Below the pieces are notes generated by a model. The model made no database searches, was not told the origin of the DNA, and saw only the letters and a program-made list of their open reading frames with translations. From Mytilus californianus (lineage: Eukaryota; Mollusca; Bivalvia; Mytilida; Mytilidae), in contig NW_026262668.1 of assembly GCF_021869535.1 (NCBI RefSeq), positions 135,519,635-135,583,634 of the forward strand: a stretch of DNA of 64,000 nucleotides, given 5' to 3'. Below, piece by piece: positions 53,801 through 60,536 of the stretch. The position numbers and the translations under genes were made by a program. The first letter of the stretch is position 1. Every line of letters starts with the position of its first letter.

Positions 53801-56800
53801 TTTATAATATGTTTTGAAAAGATAAAAAAAAAAAAATCGTGTCACCGAGCTTGTTTTCTTGCTACAAGTAAGAATTTAAAATTTCTCTATCAGTCCAGTG
53901 TATATTTTTACTAAAAGAGTTATCTCCCCTTGAATGGCTTATTTTAAAAAAAAATGATTCTAAAAACACAAAATTTGATCATTGTTTAAATATTTTGAAT
54001 AATACAATAAATCACCAAGTTTTCTTTATATAAATAAACAATCTAACCATAAAATTGCAAATCTGTCTCCAAATTTGCAGATTTGGGCAAATAACTAGAC
54101 CAATTTTGTAATGAGATTGTACAATCCAAGATGGCGGTATACCATGAATCTACCTTAACTGTTGATAGAAATGAATGTTTGGACAACGTAATCACAGTAT
54201 TGGACAAAGTCTGATAGAAAAATCGAAAAACGTACAAGCATTTTTCGTTATTGTAGTGTTATTATTCAGATATATTTAAACGTTTTAAAAGTTTTTATAT
54301 TGTTGCCAAACTTATAAACAAAAACATCTTTCGTTTTAAGATTTTTCGTAAAAGAAATAAGAGATCTTCTGTTTCTGAAAAATGGCAAGAGTTCCGATCT
54401 TCCAGCGATAAATATTCAGAGAGGAAGAGATCATGGCCTTCCAGCATATAATGCTTTTAGAGAACATTGTGGTCTATCAACTGTTACACGATGGAATCCG
54501 AATGCGGACGAGGGTTTGGCGGATCATAGATGGAGTGTTACCCGGATATTGAAAGATCTCTACCAGTGAGTATACTGATTATATACAAATGAGGAGATGT
54601 GGTATGATTGCCAATGAGACAACTACCCACTCGATTAAAAACGAAGTGATAGTACGCAATTATAGGCCACCGTACGGCATTCAACAATAAGAAAAACCCA
54701 TACAGACTATAAAAGGTCTCGAAATAAAAAAAATATGAAACAATTCAATTGAGAAAAGTAACGGCCTAATTTATAACAAAACAATTTACGAAAATCAAAT
54801 ATGACTGACATGAACCAATAACAACCACTGTTCTACAGGCTCCTGACTTGGGACAAGCACATAAAGAATGTGACGGGGTTAAACATGTTTGTGAGCGCTC
54901 AACCACCCTTCCCCTAACTTGGGATAGTGTTTAATTAAGGGACGTAGAGCATATATTTTTTCTCCAAACCAAATATAAATGTATAGTTGTTTTGATAAAA
55001 AAATATCAAGAGTATCCCAAGTTGATAGTTTAATCCCTGTGTTAAGTATTTAAGCAGAAGTTGTTTGTATCTAGACTGCGGTAATATGTATTCATAAACA
55101 TCAATGAATCATGATATAGCCAATGTAAGGTAATAGAGTGTATCTTGTTATTTACACTCATGTTTGTCTGTTTACACTTTGGACATCGGTATTCGACCTT
55201 TTTAATTGATTTCCAGTAATAACATTTAGTTATTTATAGGAACAGTAATGTCCATCACTGACGTCTCATTGAAGAAATTTGGTTATATATTATGGTTACA
55301 ATGTACTTTATAACTTTAATGTTGTTTTTATCTCACTAGCGTTTACCTTGTTTCTTTTGTATCAGTATTCCCGTATATTTCCCGCTGTTTTTAGTATTCA
55401 CGTGTATTTCCCGATGTTTTCAGTATTCACGTATATTTCCCGTTGTTTTCATATTGTTTATACATTATTTCGATGTTTTACAGGAATGTGGCGGACATTG
55501 ATTTGTTTGCAGGAGCGATCACAGAAAATAAAGTTCCAGGTGGACTTGTGGGACCTACATTTGCTTGTCTAATTGGAGAGCAATTTGAAACATTGAAAAA
55601 GGGTGATCGATTCTGGTACGAGACATCAGATTCAGAAATTGGATTCACTGAAGGTTTGTTGGAAATGTTTGTTATAACTGCTGTTGTGATCAATTCTCAT
55701 CGCTCATCAAAACTGTCAGAATATTATATCATAGAACTATTGTGAACTATCGAATTTCCGTATACTTAACGAGAGATGGTAGATACTAAAGGAATATTCA
55801 AATTCATTAGGTGAAGACAAATGTCGTTGGTTGCTGTCTGTCATGTTTGTTTTTTTCGTTTATTGTTTTGGCAGAATCATACAGTTAGTTTTCTCTTTTA
55901 ATTTTTGATTTCTTCAAACTTTATCATGTTGTGGCCTTTTATAGCATGCATCTGTACTATTATTTGTCTGTTTGTCTTTTTATTGTTGACCATGGCGTTG
56001 TCATTTGTTTTCGATCTATGAGTTTGACTGTCCCTCTGGTATCTTTCGTCCCTCTTTTAAACGGTATAGGTTTCCTCATCTTTGAAAGCCGTACTATGAC
56101 CTATGCAGGTAAGTTTTGTCTCTGTTGGATATTTGTCTCGTTGGCAATCATACCACATCTCCTTTTCCATATTCTTTATTGTTCAGGACTATTCTAGTGT
56201 CCAGTGCAATCATTACATATACTGTATGCATAGATTTGCATTGTCCATTATTTAAGAACATGTGGTGGTGTATCACCCATATCTCATGTTACTGAAGTAT
56301 TTGTTTTTACAGGCTGGGGTGTTGATTTATACATTTGCTGTCTTTCAATGTTACTTTGTTTTTACAGGCTGGGGTATTGATTTATACATTTGCTGTCTTT
56401 CAATGTTACTTTGTTTTTACAGGCTGGGGTGTTGATTTATACATTTGCTGTCTTTCAATGTTACTTTGTTTTTACAGGCTGGGGTGTTGATTTATACATT
56501 TGCTGTCTTTCAATGTTACTTTGTTTTTACAGGCTGGGGTGTTGATTACATTGGCTGTCTTTCAATGTTACTTTGTTTTTACAGACTTGGGTATTGATTT
56601 ATACATTGGCTGTCTTTCAATGTTACTTTGTTTTTACAGGCTGGGGTGTTGATTTATACATTTGCTGTCTTTCAATGTTACTTTGTTTTTACAGGCTGGG
56701 GTGTTGATTTATACATTTGCTGTCTTTCAATGTTACTTTGTTTTTACAGACTGGGGTGTTGATTTATACATTTGCTGTCTTTCAATGTTACTTTGTTTTT

Positions 56801-58618
56801 ACAGGCTGGGGTGTTGATTTATACATTTGCTGTCTTTCAATGTTACTTTGTTTTTACAGGCTGGGGTGTTGATTTATACATTGGCTGTCTTTCAATGTTA
56901 CTTTGTTTTTACAGGCTGGGGTGTTGATTTATACATTGGCTGTCTTTCAATGTTACTTTGTTTTTACAGACTGGGGTGTTGATTTATACATTGGCTGTCT
57001 TTCAATGTTACTTTGTTTTTACAGGCTGGGGTGTTGATTTATACATTGGCTGTCTTTCAATGTTACTTTGTTTTTACAGACTGGGGTATTGATTTATACA
57101 TTTGCTGTCTTTCAATGTTACTTTGTTTTTACAGGTTTGGGTGTTGATTTATACATTGGCTGTCTTTCAATGTTACTTTGTTTTTACAGGCTGGGGTATT
57201 GATTTATACATTTGCTGTCTTTCTATGTTACTTTGTTTTTTTACAGGTTGGGGTGTTGATTTATACATTTGCTGTCTTTCAATGTTACTTTGTTTTTACA
57301 GGCTGGGGTGTTGATTTATACATTTGCTGTCTTTCAATGTTACTTTGTTTTTACAGGCTGGGGTGTTGATTTATACATTTGCTGTCTTTCAATGTTACTT
57401 TGTTTTTACAGACTGGGGTATTGATTTATACATTTGCTGTCTTTCAATGTTACTTTGTTTTTACAGGTTTGGGTGTTGATTTATACATTGGCTGTCTTTC
57501 AATGTTACTTTGTTTTTACAGGCTGGGGTATTGATTTATACATTTGCTGTCTTTCTATGTTACTTTGTTTTTTTACAGGTTGGGGTGTTGATTTATACAT
57601 TTGCTGTCTTTCAATGTTACTTTGTTTTTACAGGCTGGGGTGTTGATTTATACATTTGCTGTCTTTCAATGTTACTTTGTTTTTACAGGCTGGGGTGTTG
57701 ATTTATACATTTGCTGTCTTTCAATGTTACTTTGTTTTTACAGGCTGGGGTGTTGATTTATACATTGGCTGTCTTTCAATGTTACTTTGTTTTTCCAGGC
57801 TGGGGTGTTGATTTATACATTTGCTGTCTTTCAATGTTACTTTGTTTTTACAGGCTGGGGTGTTGATTTATACATTTGCTGTCTTTCAATGTTACTTTGT
57901 TTTTACAGGCTGGGGTGTTGATTTATACATTTGCTGTCTTTCAATGTTACTTTGTTTTTACAGACTGGGGTGTTGATTTATACATTTGCTGTCTTTCAAT
58001 GTTACTTTGTTTTTACAGGCTGGGGTGTTGATTTATACATTGGCTGTCTTTCAATGTTACTTTGTTTTTACAGGCTGGGGTGTTGATTTATACATTTGCT
58101 GTCTTTCAATGTTACTTTACATGTTTCTAAGTACGTTTTACTTTTCAGTTAAAGTTGTTTTAATAGTTATGTTTAAACTATTGATTTTAATAAATGAGAT
58201 TTGATGAACGTAGAAAGTTTATTTTCCAGTAAAGATAAGCGAACGAATGATACAAGTAAAAGTAATGGTGACCTCAACGCAGTTTTGAATGATATAACTA
58301 AAAGTAATGGTGAACTCTATGGATATTTGTATACATGTTATGACGAGTCGGAAAATTAGCTATTTGAATAAATCAGAAAATTATGTGCAAGGTTTCTTTC
58401 CGGTAAACAAATGCAAAACTTTATGTACTACGCATTATTTTCTATTCAATAATTCTTATGGAAAATAGAAAACAAAATTACAATTTCTAAGTTTGATATT
58501 TTATATTTCAGATCAGTTGCATTCAATAAAGAGAATGAAGCTATCAAAGCTATTCTGTGAGAACTTTGGATTGCACCAAATTCAAAGACGAATTTTCAAT
58601 GTGGTATCAGAATGGTAG
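17702..58618 (+). CDS. Secreted animal heme peroxidase (peroxinectin/chorion-peroxidase-like), 12 exons
   Basis: Twelve exons (17702-17858, 26505-26613, 27847-28055, 29622-29783, 45166-45202, 45831-45934, 46892-46993, 47471-47563, 51052-51544, 54341-54565, 55484-55653, 58512-58614) join with matching phases at all eleven junctions to about 654 residues. Order: signal peptide (1-18), propeptide, then the animal heme peroxidase domain. Family marks: WGQLLAHD (distal His204, Gln200), DGSMLYGS calcium loop, GDSR (Arg328), REHNR, FRFGH (proximal His432), [38 protein letters not shown]. Such enzymes oxidise halides or phenols with H2O2 in secretions or granules. Odd: Ala203 and Val331 occupy the positions of the two heme-ester acids of mammalian peroxidases. 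The end is open: either TAG at 58616-58618, or donor GTAGGT at 58615 leading to an exon beyond the window. Confidence 0.93.
20260..20665 (+). repeat. SINE-like family copy inside the fold-back element
   Basis: Starts GAGTTAAGCCTTTTTCAACT, contains CATTCTGTATGTACC, AGGAGCCTGTAAATC, TTGTACATAAATCTAGG and GTTGTCTCAATGTCA. Aligns with 21340-21748; interrupted by a long G run near 20352-20367. Confidence 0.75.
20758..20935. repeat. Near-palindromic hairpin element, ~50-bp arms
   Basis: 'TCATGCCATGCTCAATGCTC' near 20770 pairs with 'GAGCGTAGAGCATGGCATGA' near 20890, and the inner parts 'GGCATTATATTTGT' and 'ACAAATATAATGTC' also pair, leaving a loop of about 50 nt. A MITE-like fold-back nested in the larger fold-back element. 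Confidence 0.7.
21022..21135 (-). repeat. SINE-like family fragment
   Basis: Contains AAGATGTGGTATGAGTGCCA, 'ATGAGACAACTCTCCATCC' and 'TACGGCCTTCAA', the minus-strand 3' end of the same family as 21340-21748. Confidence 0.65.
21340..21748 (+). repeat. SINE-like family, best full copy
   Basis: Runs from GACTTAAGCCTTTTTCAACT through 'TTTAACCCCGCCCCATTCTG', 'CCTGTCCCAAGCCAGGAGCC', 'TTGTACATAAATTAGGCCG', 'GAAGGCCGTACGGCGACC' to 'TTGGCAATCACACCACATC'. It serves as the reference for the other copies in this window. No coding capacity. The family is dispersed in both orientations, as expected of a SINE or other short interspersed element; I did not find a convincing tRNA-like head. Confidence 0.8.
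22516..24384. other. Peroxidase intron 1, no feature recognised
   Basis: AT-rich. A short imperfect direct repeat ('CATACCAC.GTA.AGAAAACACTATCA') occurs at about 23399-23480. No coding region is supported on either strand. Confidence 0.4.
24385..24795 (-). repeat. SINE-like family copy, minus strand
   Basis: Starts ATAAGGATATGCGGTATGAT, contains CAATGAGACAACTATCCACC, 'CAACCGTATGGCCTTCAAC', 'AGGCTCCTGACTTGGGACAG' and 'GGCGGGGTTAAACATG', and ends ATCAGTTGAAAATGGCTTAA. Full length and reverse of 21340-21748. Confidence 0.8.
25005..25225 (+). repeat. Diverged SINE-like family copy
   Basis: Retains 'GTTACACCACTGTCCTAGGT', 'CTGTTTAATCCCTTCACATT' and 'TCATTGGTAATCACACCACA' in the family order with internal deletions. 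The rest of intron 1 (25226-26504) shows nothing I can name. Confidence 0.6.
26505..26613 (+). CDS. Peroxidase exon 2: propeptide
   Basis: Acceptor TTTTCTCCTAG ends at 26504 and donor GTAAGT starts at 26614. It encodes [18 protein letters not shown] then an alanine/leucine-rich helix ([15 protein letters not shown]). Phase 1 in, phase 2 out, matching both neighbours. The following intron (26614-27846) has no recognisable feature. Confidence 0.8.
27847..28055 (+). CDS. Peroxidase exon 3: start of the peroxidase domain
   Basis: Acceptor CTTTGTAG ends at 27846 and donor GTACGT starts at 28056. It contains [20 protein letters not shown] and [10 protein letters not shown], the typical entry segment of animal heme peroxidases. 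The last ~75 bp and the donor are the source of the tandem array that follows directly. Confidence 0.9.
28056..29160 (+). repeat. Exon-3-derived tandem array (~14 units, mostly 78 bp) with repeated 5' splice sites
   Basis: Each unit repeats the end of exon 3 plus its donor: GATGGTACGTATACCCAGTA, then CCTGAGTGGGGCAAGTCATT, then ACACCTCAGGCAAGATTTAT and ACCTGCTCAATATGTGGATG. GTACGTA lies at 28547 and 28625 (78 bp apart); the first units are ~88 bp because of a small insertion. The encoded 26-residue unit ([23 protein letters not shown]) still matches exon 3, and one frame is open over 28306-28779. The unit closest to exon 3 has a TAA right after the donor, so simple read-through would terminate. 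Several units keep a good GTACGT donor; others have lost it. Confidence 0.9.
29161..29621. other. Peroxidase intron 3, right part
   Basis: A run of about 12 G at 29178-29189 and AT-rich DNA; no gene or repeat family recognised. Confidence 0.4.
29622..29783 (+). CDS. Peroxidase exon 4: distal histidine segment
   Basis: Acceptor AATCACAG ends at 29621 and donor GTATAT starts at 29784. Encodes [20 protein letters not shown] and [18 protein letters not shown]. His204 is the distal histidine and Gln200 the halide-site glutamine; Ala203 replaces the aspartate usually esterified to heme. Confidence 0.92.
30136..30545 (+). pseudogene. PIF/Harbinger transposase (HARBI1-like) relic
   Basis: The first frame encodes [20 protein letters not shown] and [18 protein letters not shown], the helix-turn-helix-like region before the nuclease in HARBI1-type DDE_Tnp_4 proteins. 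After stops and frame changes, [10 protein letters not shown] at about 30470-30500 matches the block with the first catalytic aspartate (usually G-IDGTHI). A short, badly broken fragment without the later D and E blocks. Located in peroxidase intron 4. Confidence 0.65.
30616..30739. mobile_element. 124-bp MITE with 19-bp terminal inverted repeats
   Basis: AAGAATTGAATGCTTCTTT at 30616-30634 is the exact inverse of 30721-30739. No coding capacity. It lies 70 bp right of the Harbinger relic, but a link between the two is not shown by the sequence. Confidence 0.75.
30820..30892. repeat. (ATT)n(CTT)n compound microsatellite
   Basis: An ATT run then an uninterrupted CTT run directly after the palindrome AAGTCTCC...GGAGACTT. 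A microsatellite beside the 5' palindrome is usual for HINE-type elements. Confidence 0.9.
31170..33150. repeat. 134-bp minisatellite, ~12 good units and a diverged right end
   Basis: CATTATAAAGCACATCAAAT recurs at 31301, 31434 and 31568, giving 133-134 bp spacing. Each unit also has 'TAGTCCCCAGGGGTCACC', 'CACCCCCTGCCATTTAA' and 'CCATATATATTCTGGTTTG'. Units right of 32790 decay progressively. The short ORFs across it are by-products. It lies within the proposed Helentron, upstream of its genes. Confidence 0.9.
33151..35350. other. Upstream noncoding part of the proposed Helentron
   Basis: AT-rich without recognisable genes. Around 34800-34880 is a short low-complexity stretch of GTCTGTCCGT-like units. 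Possible promoter elements were not identifiable. Confidence 0.35.
35364..35846 (+). CDS. Uncharacterised 160-codon ORF upstream of the Helentron gene
   Basis: An open frame with a good acceptor (TTTGCAG) just before it, so it may be a last exon rather than a whole gene. The product begins [20 protein letters not shown], has a charged, helix-forming middle ([20 protein letters not shown]) and a disordered acidic C-terminus rich in D, S and E. No catalytic or zinc motif is visible. A polyadenylation-like AATAAAG lies about 170 bp downstream near 36018. It sits between the Helentron's minisatellite and its OTU gene, so an accessory ORF1 of the element is plausible. I do not recognise the family. 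Confidence 0.5.
   Translation: MQENMQQTYVNMKRMSEEMKAKAYQLQGCFSKFSSKVPAEHSVFFTKTIDDFLQMGNKLSCDADVLQTVIKKNENTESERRKKMSETLKQNYTLKRKLEEYETDEFDDSLMSSQDASQDDKPKDEKKTAEVSDPNDPGTSASHSSEANDLYLKESEQKKL
36550..36615 (+). CDS. Helentron gene exon 1
   Basis: ATG at 36550 (after acceptor-like TTTCAG at 36537) opens [20 protein letters not shown], a basic leader. Donor GTATGTAAG starts at 36616 in phase 0, and the next acceptor ACTTTACAG ends at 37119 also in phase 0. Confidence 0.6.
37120..39486 (+). CDS. Helentron N-terminal region: OTU protease, coding repeats, Cys-rich domain
   Basis: OTU domain: [16 protein letters not shown] with catalytic Cys codon at 37291 and NHYDVVL with catalytic His at 37630. 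Then six 36-residue repeats ([20 protein letters not shown]...), a lysine-rich stretch, and a region with many cysteines ([32 protein letters not shown]) typical of the segment before the Rep of Helentrons. Damage: TAG at 38227-38229 and TAA at 38278-38280, both within repeat unit four, and a one-base slip in the A10 run before 39486 that throws the frame off from the Rep. OTU proteins cleave ubiquitin chains; their role in Helentrons is unknown. Confidence 0.85.
37903..38550 (+). repeat. Six in-frame 108-bp coding repeats
   Basis: TGATAATTTA begins at 37911, 38019, 38127, 38235, 38343 and 38451, exactly 108 bp each. Units two to five are almost identical at DNA level, so they expanded recently. 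Unit four carries both stop codons. Confidence 0.9.
39500..43216 (+). CDS. Helentron Rep endonuclease and PIF1-type helicase
   Basis: Continues the frame of the upstream region after the A-run slip (natural reading [16 protein letters not shown]). Helitron_like_N: REFQ-like [19 protein letters not shown] with HUH motif at residues ~334-336 and the tyrosine pair Y539/Y543 in [11 protein letters not shown]. Helicase: Walker A GGAGTGKT near residue 893, Walker B VIDEIS near 979, [18 protein letters not shown]. It nicks and unwinds DNA in rolling-circle transposition. The frame breaks at about 43190 where SLPR should run into [10 protein letters not shown]; loss of two bases from a GAGA-like stretch explains it. 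Confidence 0.93.
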   Translation: MKLKNLWYTEDDSDLVLCNNSEKMDVDDGESSNKDINKENKNNYSGKVSDDAVENEKSKDHGDNDNAAYPVETCLQPIDLGQDILDTDGKVFCLAPGENQIPKSIFKEEGIDAMAFPHLHPGGEFGYSMDRHVRLTPSKYFNARLLSADTRFATDSQYIFFAQYVTEIMNVTSNISIALRKGKQKTEDGQKLNASMFTKPDNLKMILKSDIGFRFLQPVRGTPPYWERTMKDLYAMIRQIGIPTFFLTFSAGETRWDDVLNTLLQVSHDRRNICDLQWTDKCKLIKDNPVMCARLFDHRVKALFTNILMSPAQPIGKIVDFFFRTEFQQRGSTHIHCLVWIDNAPRLNQDSDKDICRFVDQHITCQLPDKDKNPKLYEIVTSVQMHSQSHTKSCKKHSTTCRFNFPRPPICNTFIARIETDELKKEDSTRLKTPTTLEQLDKICKPTRSAKQILKDVWAVITAYDSLSDITLNAIFTKAKTTYLEYKQCLQTVTTKNVIHHKRNLSDLWVNNYNHYLLTAWNANIDIQYVTDVYSCVAYILSYISKSEGEMSELLLNAKKEAVEGNQDSAGTMKKIGQVYMNNREVSAQEAVYRVCSFKLKDCSRNVIFIPTGSNPLKMSLPINIIRSRKDEDENIWMTTIFEKCYERPCLSEFDNLCLADFCSLYNIYPISQKPKSSKTNPVYEMQKHLGFVKPKCKGKENINRYPRFNRKKAPEEFYFSLLQLYLPHRSADIKPQQFLKYEDFVKIGVLQDGSKVLDIINSNRKRYETDPEELEKAWEDLQQGNIHQDAWAQIAPEAEAERLEIEMEKRVKIPEEDEDLPEFDIFVSEKSNTTNFSQLIELQKPKTTANQIRSSVRQLNEKQQEIYYEIRKWCIDVTLNINPEPFHLFLTGGAGTGKTHLVRCIYHEANRILSKTACTPDATSVLLTAPTGTAAFNIEGFTIHSAFAINKAIKLPYKPLGESLVNSLRTKYESVRILVIDEISMVDHKLLSYIHGRLSQIKQTKKHFGNIAILAVGDFYQLPPVRSSPLYRNISSIFLDLWNPVFKIVNLTEIMRQKDDQQFALLLNRIRTHIKGQPFSEDDLTVLSSISVSKIPESSANVLHIFPTNKEVNLHNEHMIKDVCQQTVKSKAKDFFKNSVTGQLSQKDEPYSTCTSEDLQDVIELGLGARIMLIRNIDTDDGLVNGAFGSINGIEKSQNDEIRSVYVKFDHPQSGKKHISKLALTKSLPRFCKNNSS
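43197..44183 (+). CDS. Helentron helicase C-terminus and EEP (APE-like) endonuclease
   Basis: Starts with the last helicase motifs ([32 protein letters not shown]) and passes into an endonuclease/exonuclease/phosphatase domain: [43 protein letters not shown] and a final SFHDVV. This C-terminal nuclease separates Helentrons from canonical Helitrons. Stop at 44181-44183. Confidence 0.9.
   Translation, partial: VRITPVEEVLHGRNVTRRQLPLRLGWAATIHKVQGMTVKEIVVSLKKTFAPGMAYVALSRVSSLKGMHIIDFDPKVIYASNDITKALDSMESFHLSKPSTEPSVKHSLTVTFHNTEGLLPHKEDIPQATCIKNSDIICFNETWLKKNMYLPPSLLPNFIPCSKSRSEAYTSATSPYSTLAAAERGGVATLIHKDVQFSKKNYSAVNIEYVAIQIEKPTKLVLINIYRPPVYPLQLFCRNLIRLLDEVDSKEHLPVAIIGDFNDNAFQLNSQILELLTNYGYIQIVQQMTTESGSCLDLSFVKNFSKFPTCRVIPIYYSFHDVVQIYFH
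44530..44566. repeat. Proposed Helentron 3' terminus: inverted repeat plus hairpin
   Basis: CTTTGTTTGGGAGACTT at 44530-44546 is the exact inverse of 30775-30791. It is followed at 44548-44565 by GTAACAGCATCCTGTTAC, a 7-bp stem with a 4-nt loop. Confidence 0.55.
45166..45202 (+). CDS. Peroxidase exon 5 (37 bp micro-exon)
   Basis: Acceptor TTATTTGTAG ends at 45165 and donor GTAAGT starts at 45203. Encodes [11 protein letters not shown] between split codons; the cysteine pair fits the family's disulfide after the distal helix. Introns 5 to 7 (45203-45830, 45935-46891, 46994-47470) contain no recognisable feature. Confidence 0.85.
45831..45934 (+). CDS. Peroxidase exon 6
   Basis: Acceptor AATTTATAG ends at 45830 and donor GTAAAT starts at 45935. 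Encodes [19 protein letters not shown] then MNFVRSSPA, the conserved CFPI-P-DD / FVRS block. Confidence 0.92.
46892..46993 (+). CDS. Peroxidase exon 7: calcium-binding loop
   Basis: Acceptor TTCTTTTGAAG ends at 46891 and donor GTTTGG starts at 46994. Encodes [20 protein letters not shown]; the T-S-Y-I-D-G-S segment is the calcium loop of the family. Confidence 0.92.
47471..47563 (+). CDS. Peroxidase exon 8
   Basis: Acceptor TTGTTTTGAAG ends at 47470 and donor GTAAAT starts at 47564. Encodes [18 protein letters not shown] and NDICQAA, leading into the GDSR motif of the next exon. Confidence 0.9.
47690..49640. repeat. 49-bp minisatellite, ~40 units
   Basis: Consensus parts CTTTTGAAGTTTCGGTGGTC, AACACGCTGTTGCTAATTGG and ATAATAATC. 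Sub-variants (GGTCTTCAACACG, GGCCAAGACGC, CACGCTTTTGCT) recur in blocks, so groups of monomers were duplicated. Fills most of the first half of peroxidase intron 8. Confidence 0.92.
50187..50734 (+). mobile_element. MITE with ~22-bp terminal repeats and central hairpin, copy 1
   Basis: Starts AGGAGAAGGTCAAGTAAGGG and ends CTTACCGGGCCTACTCCT. Inner inverted arms 'GTGGCCGCATTCGTGTTCAG' and 'CTGAACACAAGTGCGGCCAC' (about 50420-50525) form a strong central stem. It is the inverse of copy 2 at 52066-52645. Target duplication unclear. The rest of intron 8 up to 51051 shows nothing more. Confidence 0.75.
51052..51544 (+). CDS. Peroxidase exon 9: catalytic core
   Basis: Acceptor TATTTACAG ends at 51051 and donor GTATAT starts at 51545. 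Encodes [13 protein letters not shown] (Arg328), [41 protein letters not shown] (proximal His432) and [12 protein letters not shown]. Val331 and Val332 stand where mammalian peroxidases have the heme-linking glutamate and (in MPO) methionine. Confidence 0.97.
51798..53252 (-). mobile_element. HINE/pearl-like repeat, inverted copy with nested MITE
   Basis: Reverse complement of the family at 5705-6756: the palindrome GGGTTCCGCGGAACCC is at 51805-51820, the 190-bp monomers follow in reverse, and GTCGAGCCTTCGAC ends it at about 53252. A GAC-rich stretch lies near 53160-53190. The third monomer from the left is split by the MITE at 52066-52645. Confidence 0.8.
52066..52645 (-). mobile_element. 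MITE copy 2, nested in the HINE-like repeat
   Basis: Starts AGGAGTAGGTTCAGTAAGAC and ends CTTACCGGACCTACTCCT. Central arms 'AGTGGCCGCATTTGTGTTCA' and 'TGAACACGGATGCGGCCACT'. The host monomer reads 'ACAGGTACAAA' before and 'AACAAAATTTCCTTC' after, as the uninterrupted monomer at 6470-6500 does. Confidence 0.85.
53253..54340. other. Peroxidase intron 9, right part
   Basis: AT-rich. Two diverged copies of a ~180-bp segment (GAGATAGAATTTT ... GGGTCACCG..CT / GTGTCACCGAGCT) occur at about 53588-53710 and 53762-53880, an old tandem duplication. No gene seen. Confidence 0.45.
54341..54565 (+). CDS. Peroxidase exon 10
   Basis: Acceptor GTTTTAAG ends at 54340 and donor GTGAGT starts at 54566. Encodes [35 protein letters not shown] (Asn513 is the proximal-side asparagine) and [13 protein letters not shown]. 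The split arginine and glutamine codons match neighbours. Confidence 0.95.
54585..54940 (-). repeat. SINE-like family copy
   Basis: Contains GAGATGTGGTATGATTGCCA, 'ATGAGACAACTACCCACTCG', 'AGGCTCCTGACTTGGGACAA' and 'GACGGGGTTAAACATG'. Same family and orientation as 24385-24795. Confidence 0.75.
55484..55653 (+). CDS. Peroxidase exon 11
   Basis: Acceptor GTTTTACAG ends at 55483 and donor GTTTGT starts at 55654. Encodes [39 protein letters not shown] and RFWYETSD, the conserved C-terminal block. Confidence 0.95.
55800..56170 (+). repeat. Mosaic SINE-like repeat
   Basis: The right end (GTACTATGACCTATG ... CTCGTTGGCAATCATACCAC) matches the family at 21340-21748. The left part (GACCATGGCGTTGTCATTTG, 'TGAGTTTGACTGTCCCTCTG') does not, so this is a mosaic or another subfamily. 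Confidence 0.6.
56305..58115 (+). repeat. 56-bp minisatellite, ~32 units, each with a 3' splice-site-like motif
   Basis: Each unit reads ACTTTGTTTTTACAGGCTGG, GGTGTTGATTTATACATTTG, CTGTCTTTCAATGTT. The T-rich tract plus ACAG|G is a textbook acceptor and is repeated in nearly every unit. Two blocks are identical 332 bp apart (57102-57314 and 57434-57646), both with the variant TTTTTTTACAGGTTGG, showing recent block duplication. Located in peroxidase intron 11; the ORFs over it rotate frames and are by-products. Confidence 0.93.
58512..58614 (+). CDS. Peroxidase exon 12 (last in window)
   Basis: Acceptor TATATTTCAG ends at 58511. Encodes [19 protein letters not shown] then [15 protein letters not shown], matching the C-terminal 'ql..i....l...iC.N' block. 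After TCAGAATG comes GGTAGGTATAT: either a TAG stop at 58616-58618 or a donor at 58615. Families usually have another 15-30 residues with a cysteine, which favours a further exon outside the window. Confidence 0.85.
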
Positions 58619-59106
58619 GTATATATGATGTAAGAAAATCAGAGAGACAAAAATATCGATGACAATGATTTTGTAAACAAGTAAACCAAAAACGAAGTTA
58701 AAAATAGGAATTGGGTCAAGTAGACAAATAAAAAGTCAATGAATAGGTAATACCAAATATACCACACTACAGCATATTGTAAGAAATCAATGTCCATATA
58801 TTATGGCTAGATTTGGGGAAATCAACTAAAAATATCATCCTCATGAGAACAACTGCAAGTCAAAGTCCTGACCTGATGCAACCACTTTCAAACGAAATTG
58901 CATGGAGGCTTTCACAGTGGAATAAGTCTCCACCTTGTATGACAGTCACTCAGGCTCCTATTGGATGCAAGTTTGAAATTTGGTGTTAACACGTCCAATC
59001 TGACGTGGCTGTGTATCTATATATCCTGTATTTTTGTATATAGTTCATTATAAAGACAATCATTCAGATTTCACTGTCGATTATATACATAATTATAATT
59101 TAAAAA

Positions 59107-59165
59107 TTAGAGAATGTGGTATGATTGTCAGTGAGACAATTTTCTACCAGAGACCAAATGACGTA
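59107..59165 (-). repeat. Short SINE-like fragment
   Basis: GAGAATGTGGTATGATTGTC and 'AGTGAGACAATTTTCTACCA' match the minus-strand end of the family. The surrounding 58619-59220 shows nothing else. Confidence 0.5.
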
Positions 59166-59224
59166 CAAGTGATCCGATTTTTGATATGAAATATACCTGA
59201 TTCACTACAAATCAGTAAAATTCT

Positions 59225-59880
59225 GAAAAGGGCAGTATCATTCTGAATTGGTCTGAATTTTACTCGATACTATTAGACTCTAGTCTGAATCATACTAATC
59301 AGTCTGATTTTGTACTCAACCTGTACTCGACCAGTTCTTAACCATTTTAGAAAGTCTGAATCATACTCGACCCAAGTCTGAAATATACTCGACAACGTCC
59401 GAACCATACTAGACCAAGTCTTAACCATACTCGACCAAGTATGAACCATACTAGACCAAGTTTGAACCATACTAGACCAAGTCTTAACAATCCTCTATTT
59501 AGAGTATATTTCTACAAGATTTGTTTCCCTTGGGTAGAAATTGGACGAAGAGGTATTATATAAAAGAAAGTAATTTGTGAGATTAAAAGAAATAAATGTA
59601 AAAAATAAGTGGTTTACTGTTGAATTAAGAGGTCAAGTAATGTTCAGACTTTTGCCGAGTATGGTTCAGAAAACAGGCCAAGATGTGGTTAAGTACTGAG
59701 AATGAGTAAGACTGTTTCAGCCTGGTCGAGTATGAATCAAGTCGGGTCGAGTTTAGACTTTCTAGTATTGTGAAGATAAGGGTGGAGTTAAAGTTAAGAC
59801 TGTTAAGTATGGTTTCGACTACAATCTAGTACTATCGAGTAAAATTCAGACCAATTCAGAATGGTCGAGTAAAAATCAAT
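59225..59880. mobile_element. Fold-back repeat built of short tandem motifs
   Basis: 'CATTCTGAATTGGTCTGAAT' at 59240 and its inverse 'ATTCAGACCAATTCAGAATG' ending at 59863 continue as arms of at least 38 bp (TTTACTCGATACTATTAGAC / ...TAGTACTATCGAGTAAA). The left arm goes into ~20-bp tandem units (ACTCGACCAAGTCTGAACCAT), and the right side holds the inverse (GGTCGAGTATGAATC). No coding. Confidence 0.65.
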
Positions 59881-60536
59881 ACAGTCAAGTACCAAAAGTG
59901 TCCATTTCAGACTTTTACTGGTAAGTATTAGTGCAATATTATAAAATAAAATGTGTTTTTCTGAACCGTTTTTTTTTAAGTCCAAGTCAATATTAAAGGA
60001 CAGAGGATTGGCCAATCAAATAACTTGATTTAACCCGCCACCTGTTTGTGTGCCTGTCCGGGTACCTCGTCAGTGGTTGTCATTGGTTATATCTTAACGG
60101 TTTTTTTTTCTTTGAAGGGAATTGGATGTTGTCTGCATATCTTTTATAGTCTCTGTTTAATTTATTTACAATTTACTTGACTCGGGGTAAAATAGATCTT
60201 GACACCGTGCTTCAGCTTTATGCTCTTATAATATACTAGATTATGGAGTGCGTGTCCGAGCGAGAACTTCTCTATGTTCATTACTTTAGGAATATTTATC
60301 AAAAAGTAGTATTTCACATTCAGCTCCATTCTTCTATTCAGTCAGACGTCAGTCGCTACCCTGATATACCCTATCTTTTGTTTTATTTTTCGGGTAATTT
60401 ATGACGGATAGTGTTTGACGTCTTTAGCTGAACAGTTTTATCATATCCACATAATTCAATTTATTGTGTGCTGGTTCATATTCTGGACGCCAGTCTTTGC
60501 TCCTTTCTAATAAAATCCACATAACAAAAAACAAAT

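Noticed and set aside
57102..57646. Two identical 70-codon hydrophobic open frames
   Set aside because: By-products of the 56-bp minisatellite, whose unit rotates frames every three copies; identical because of a 332-bp block duplication.
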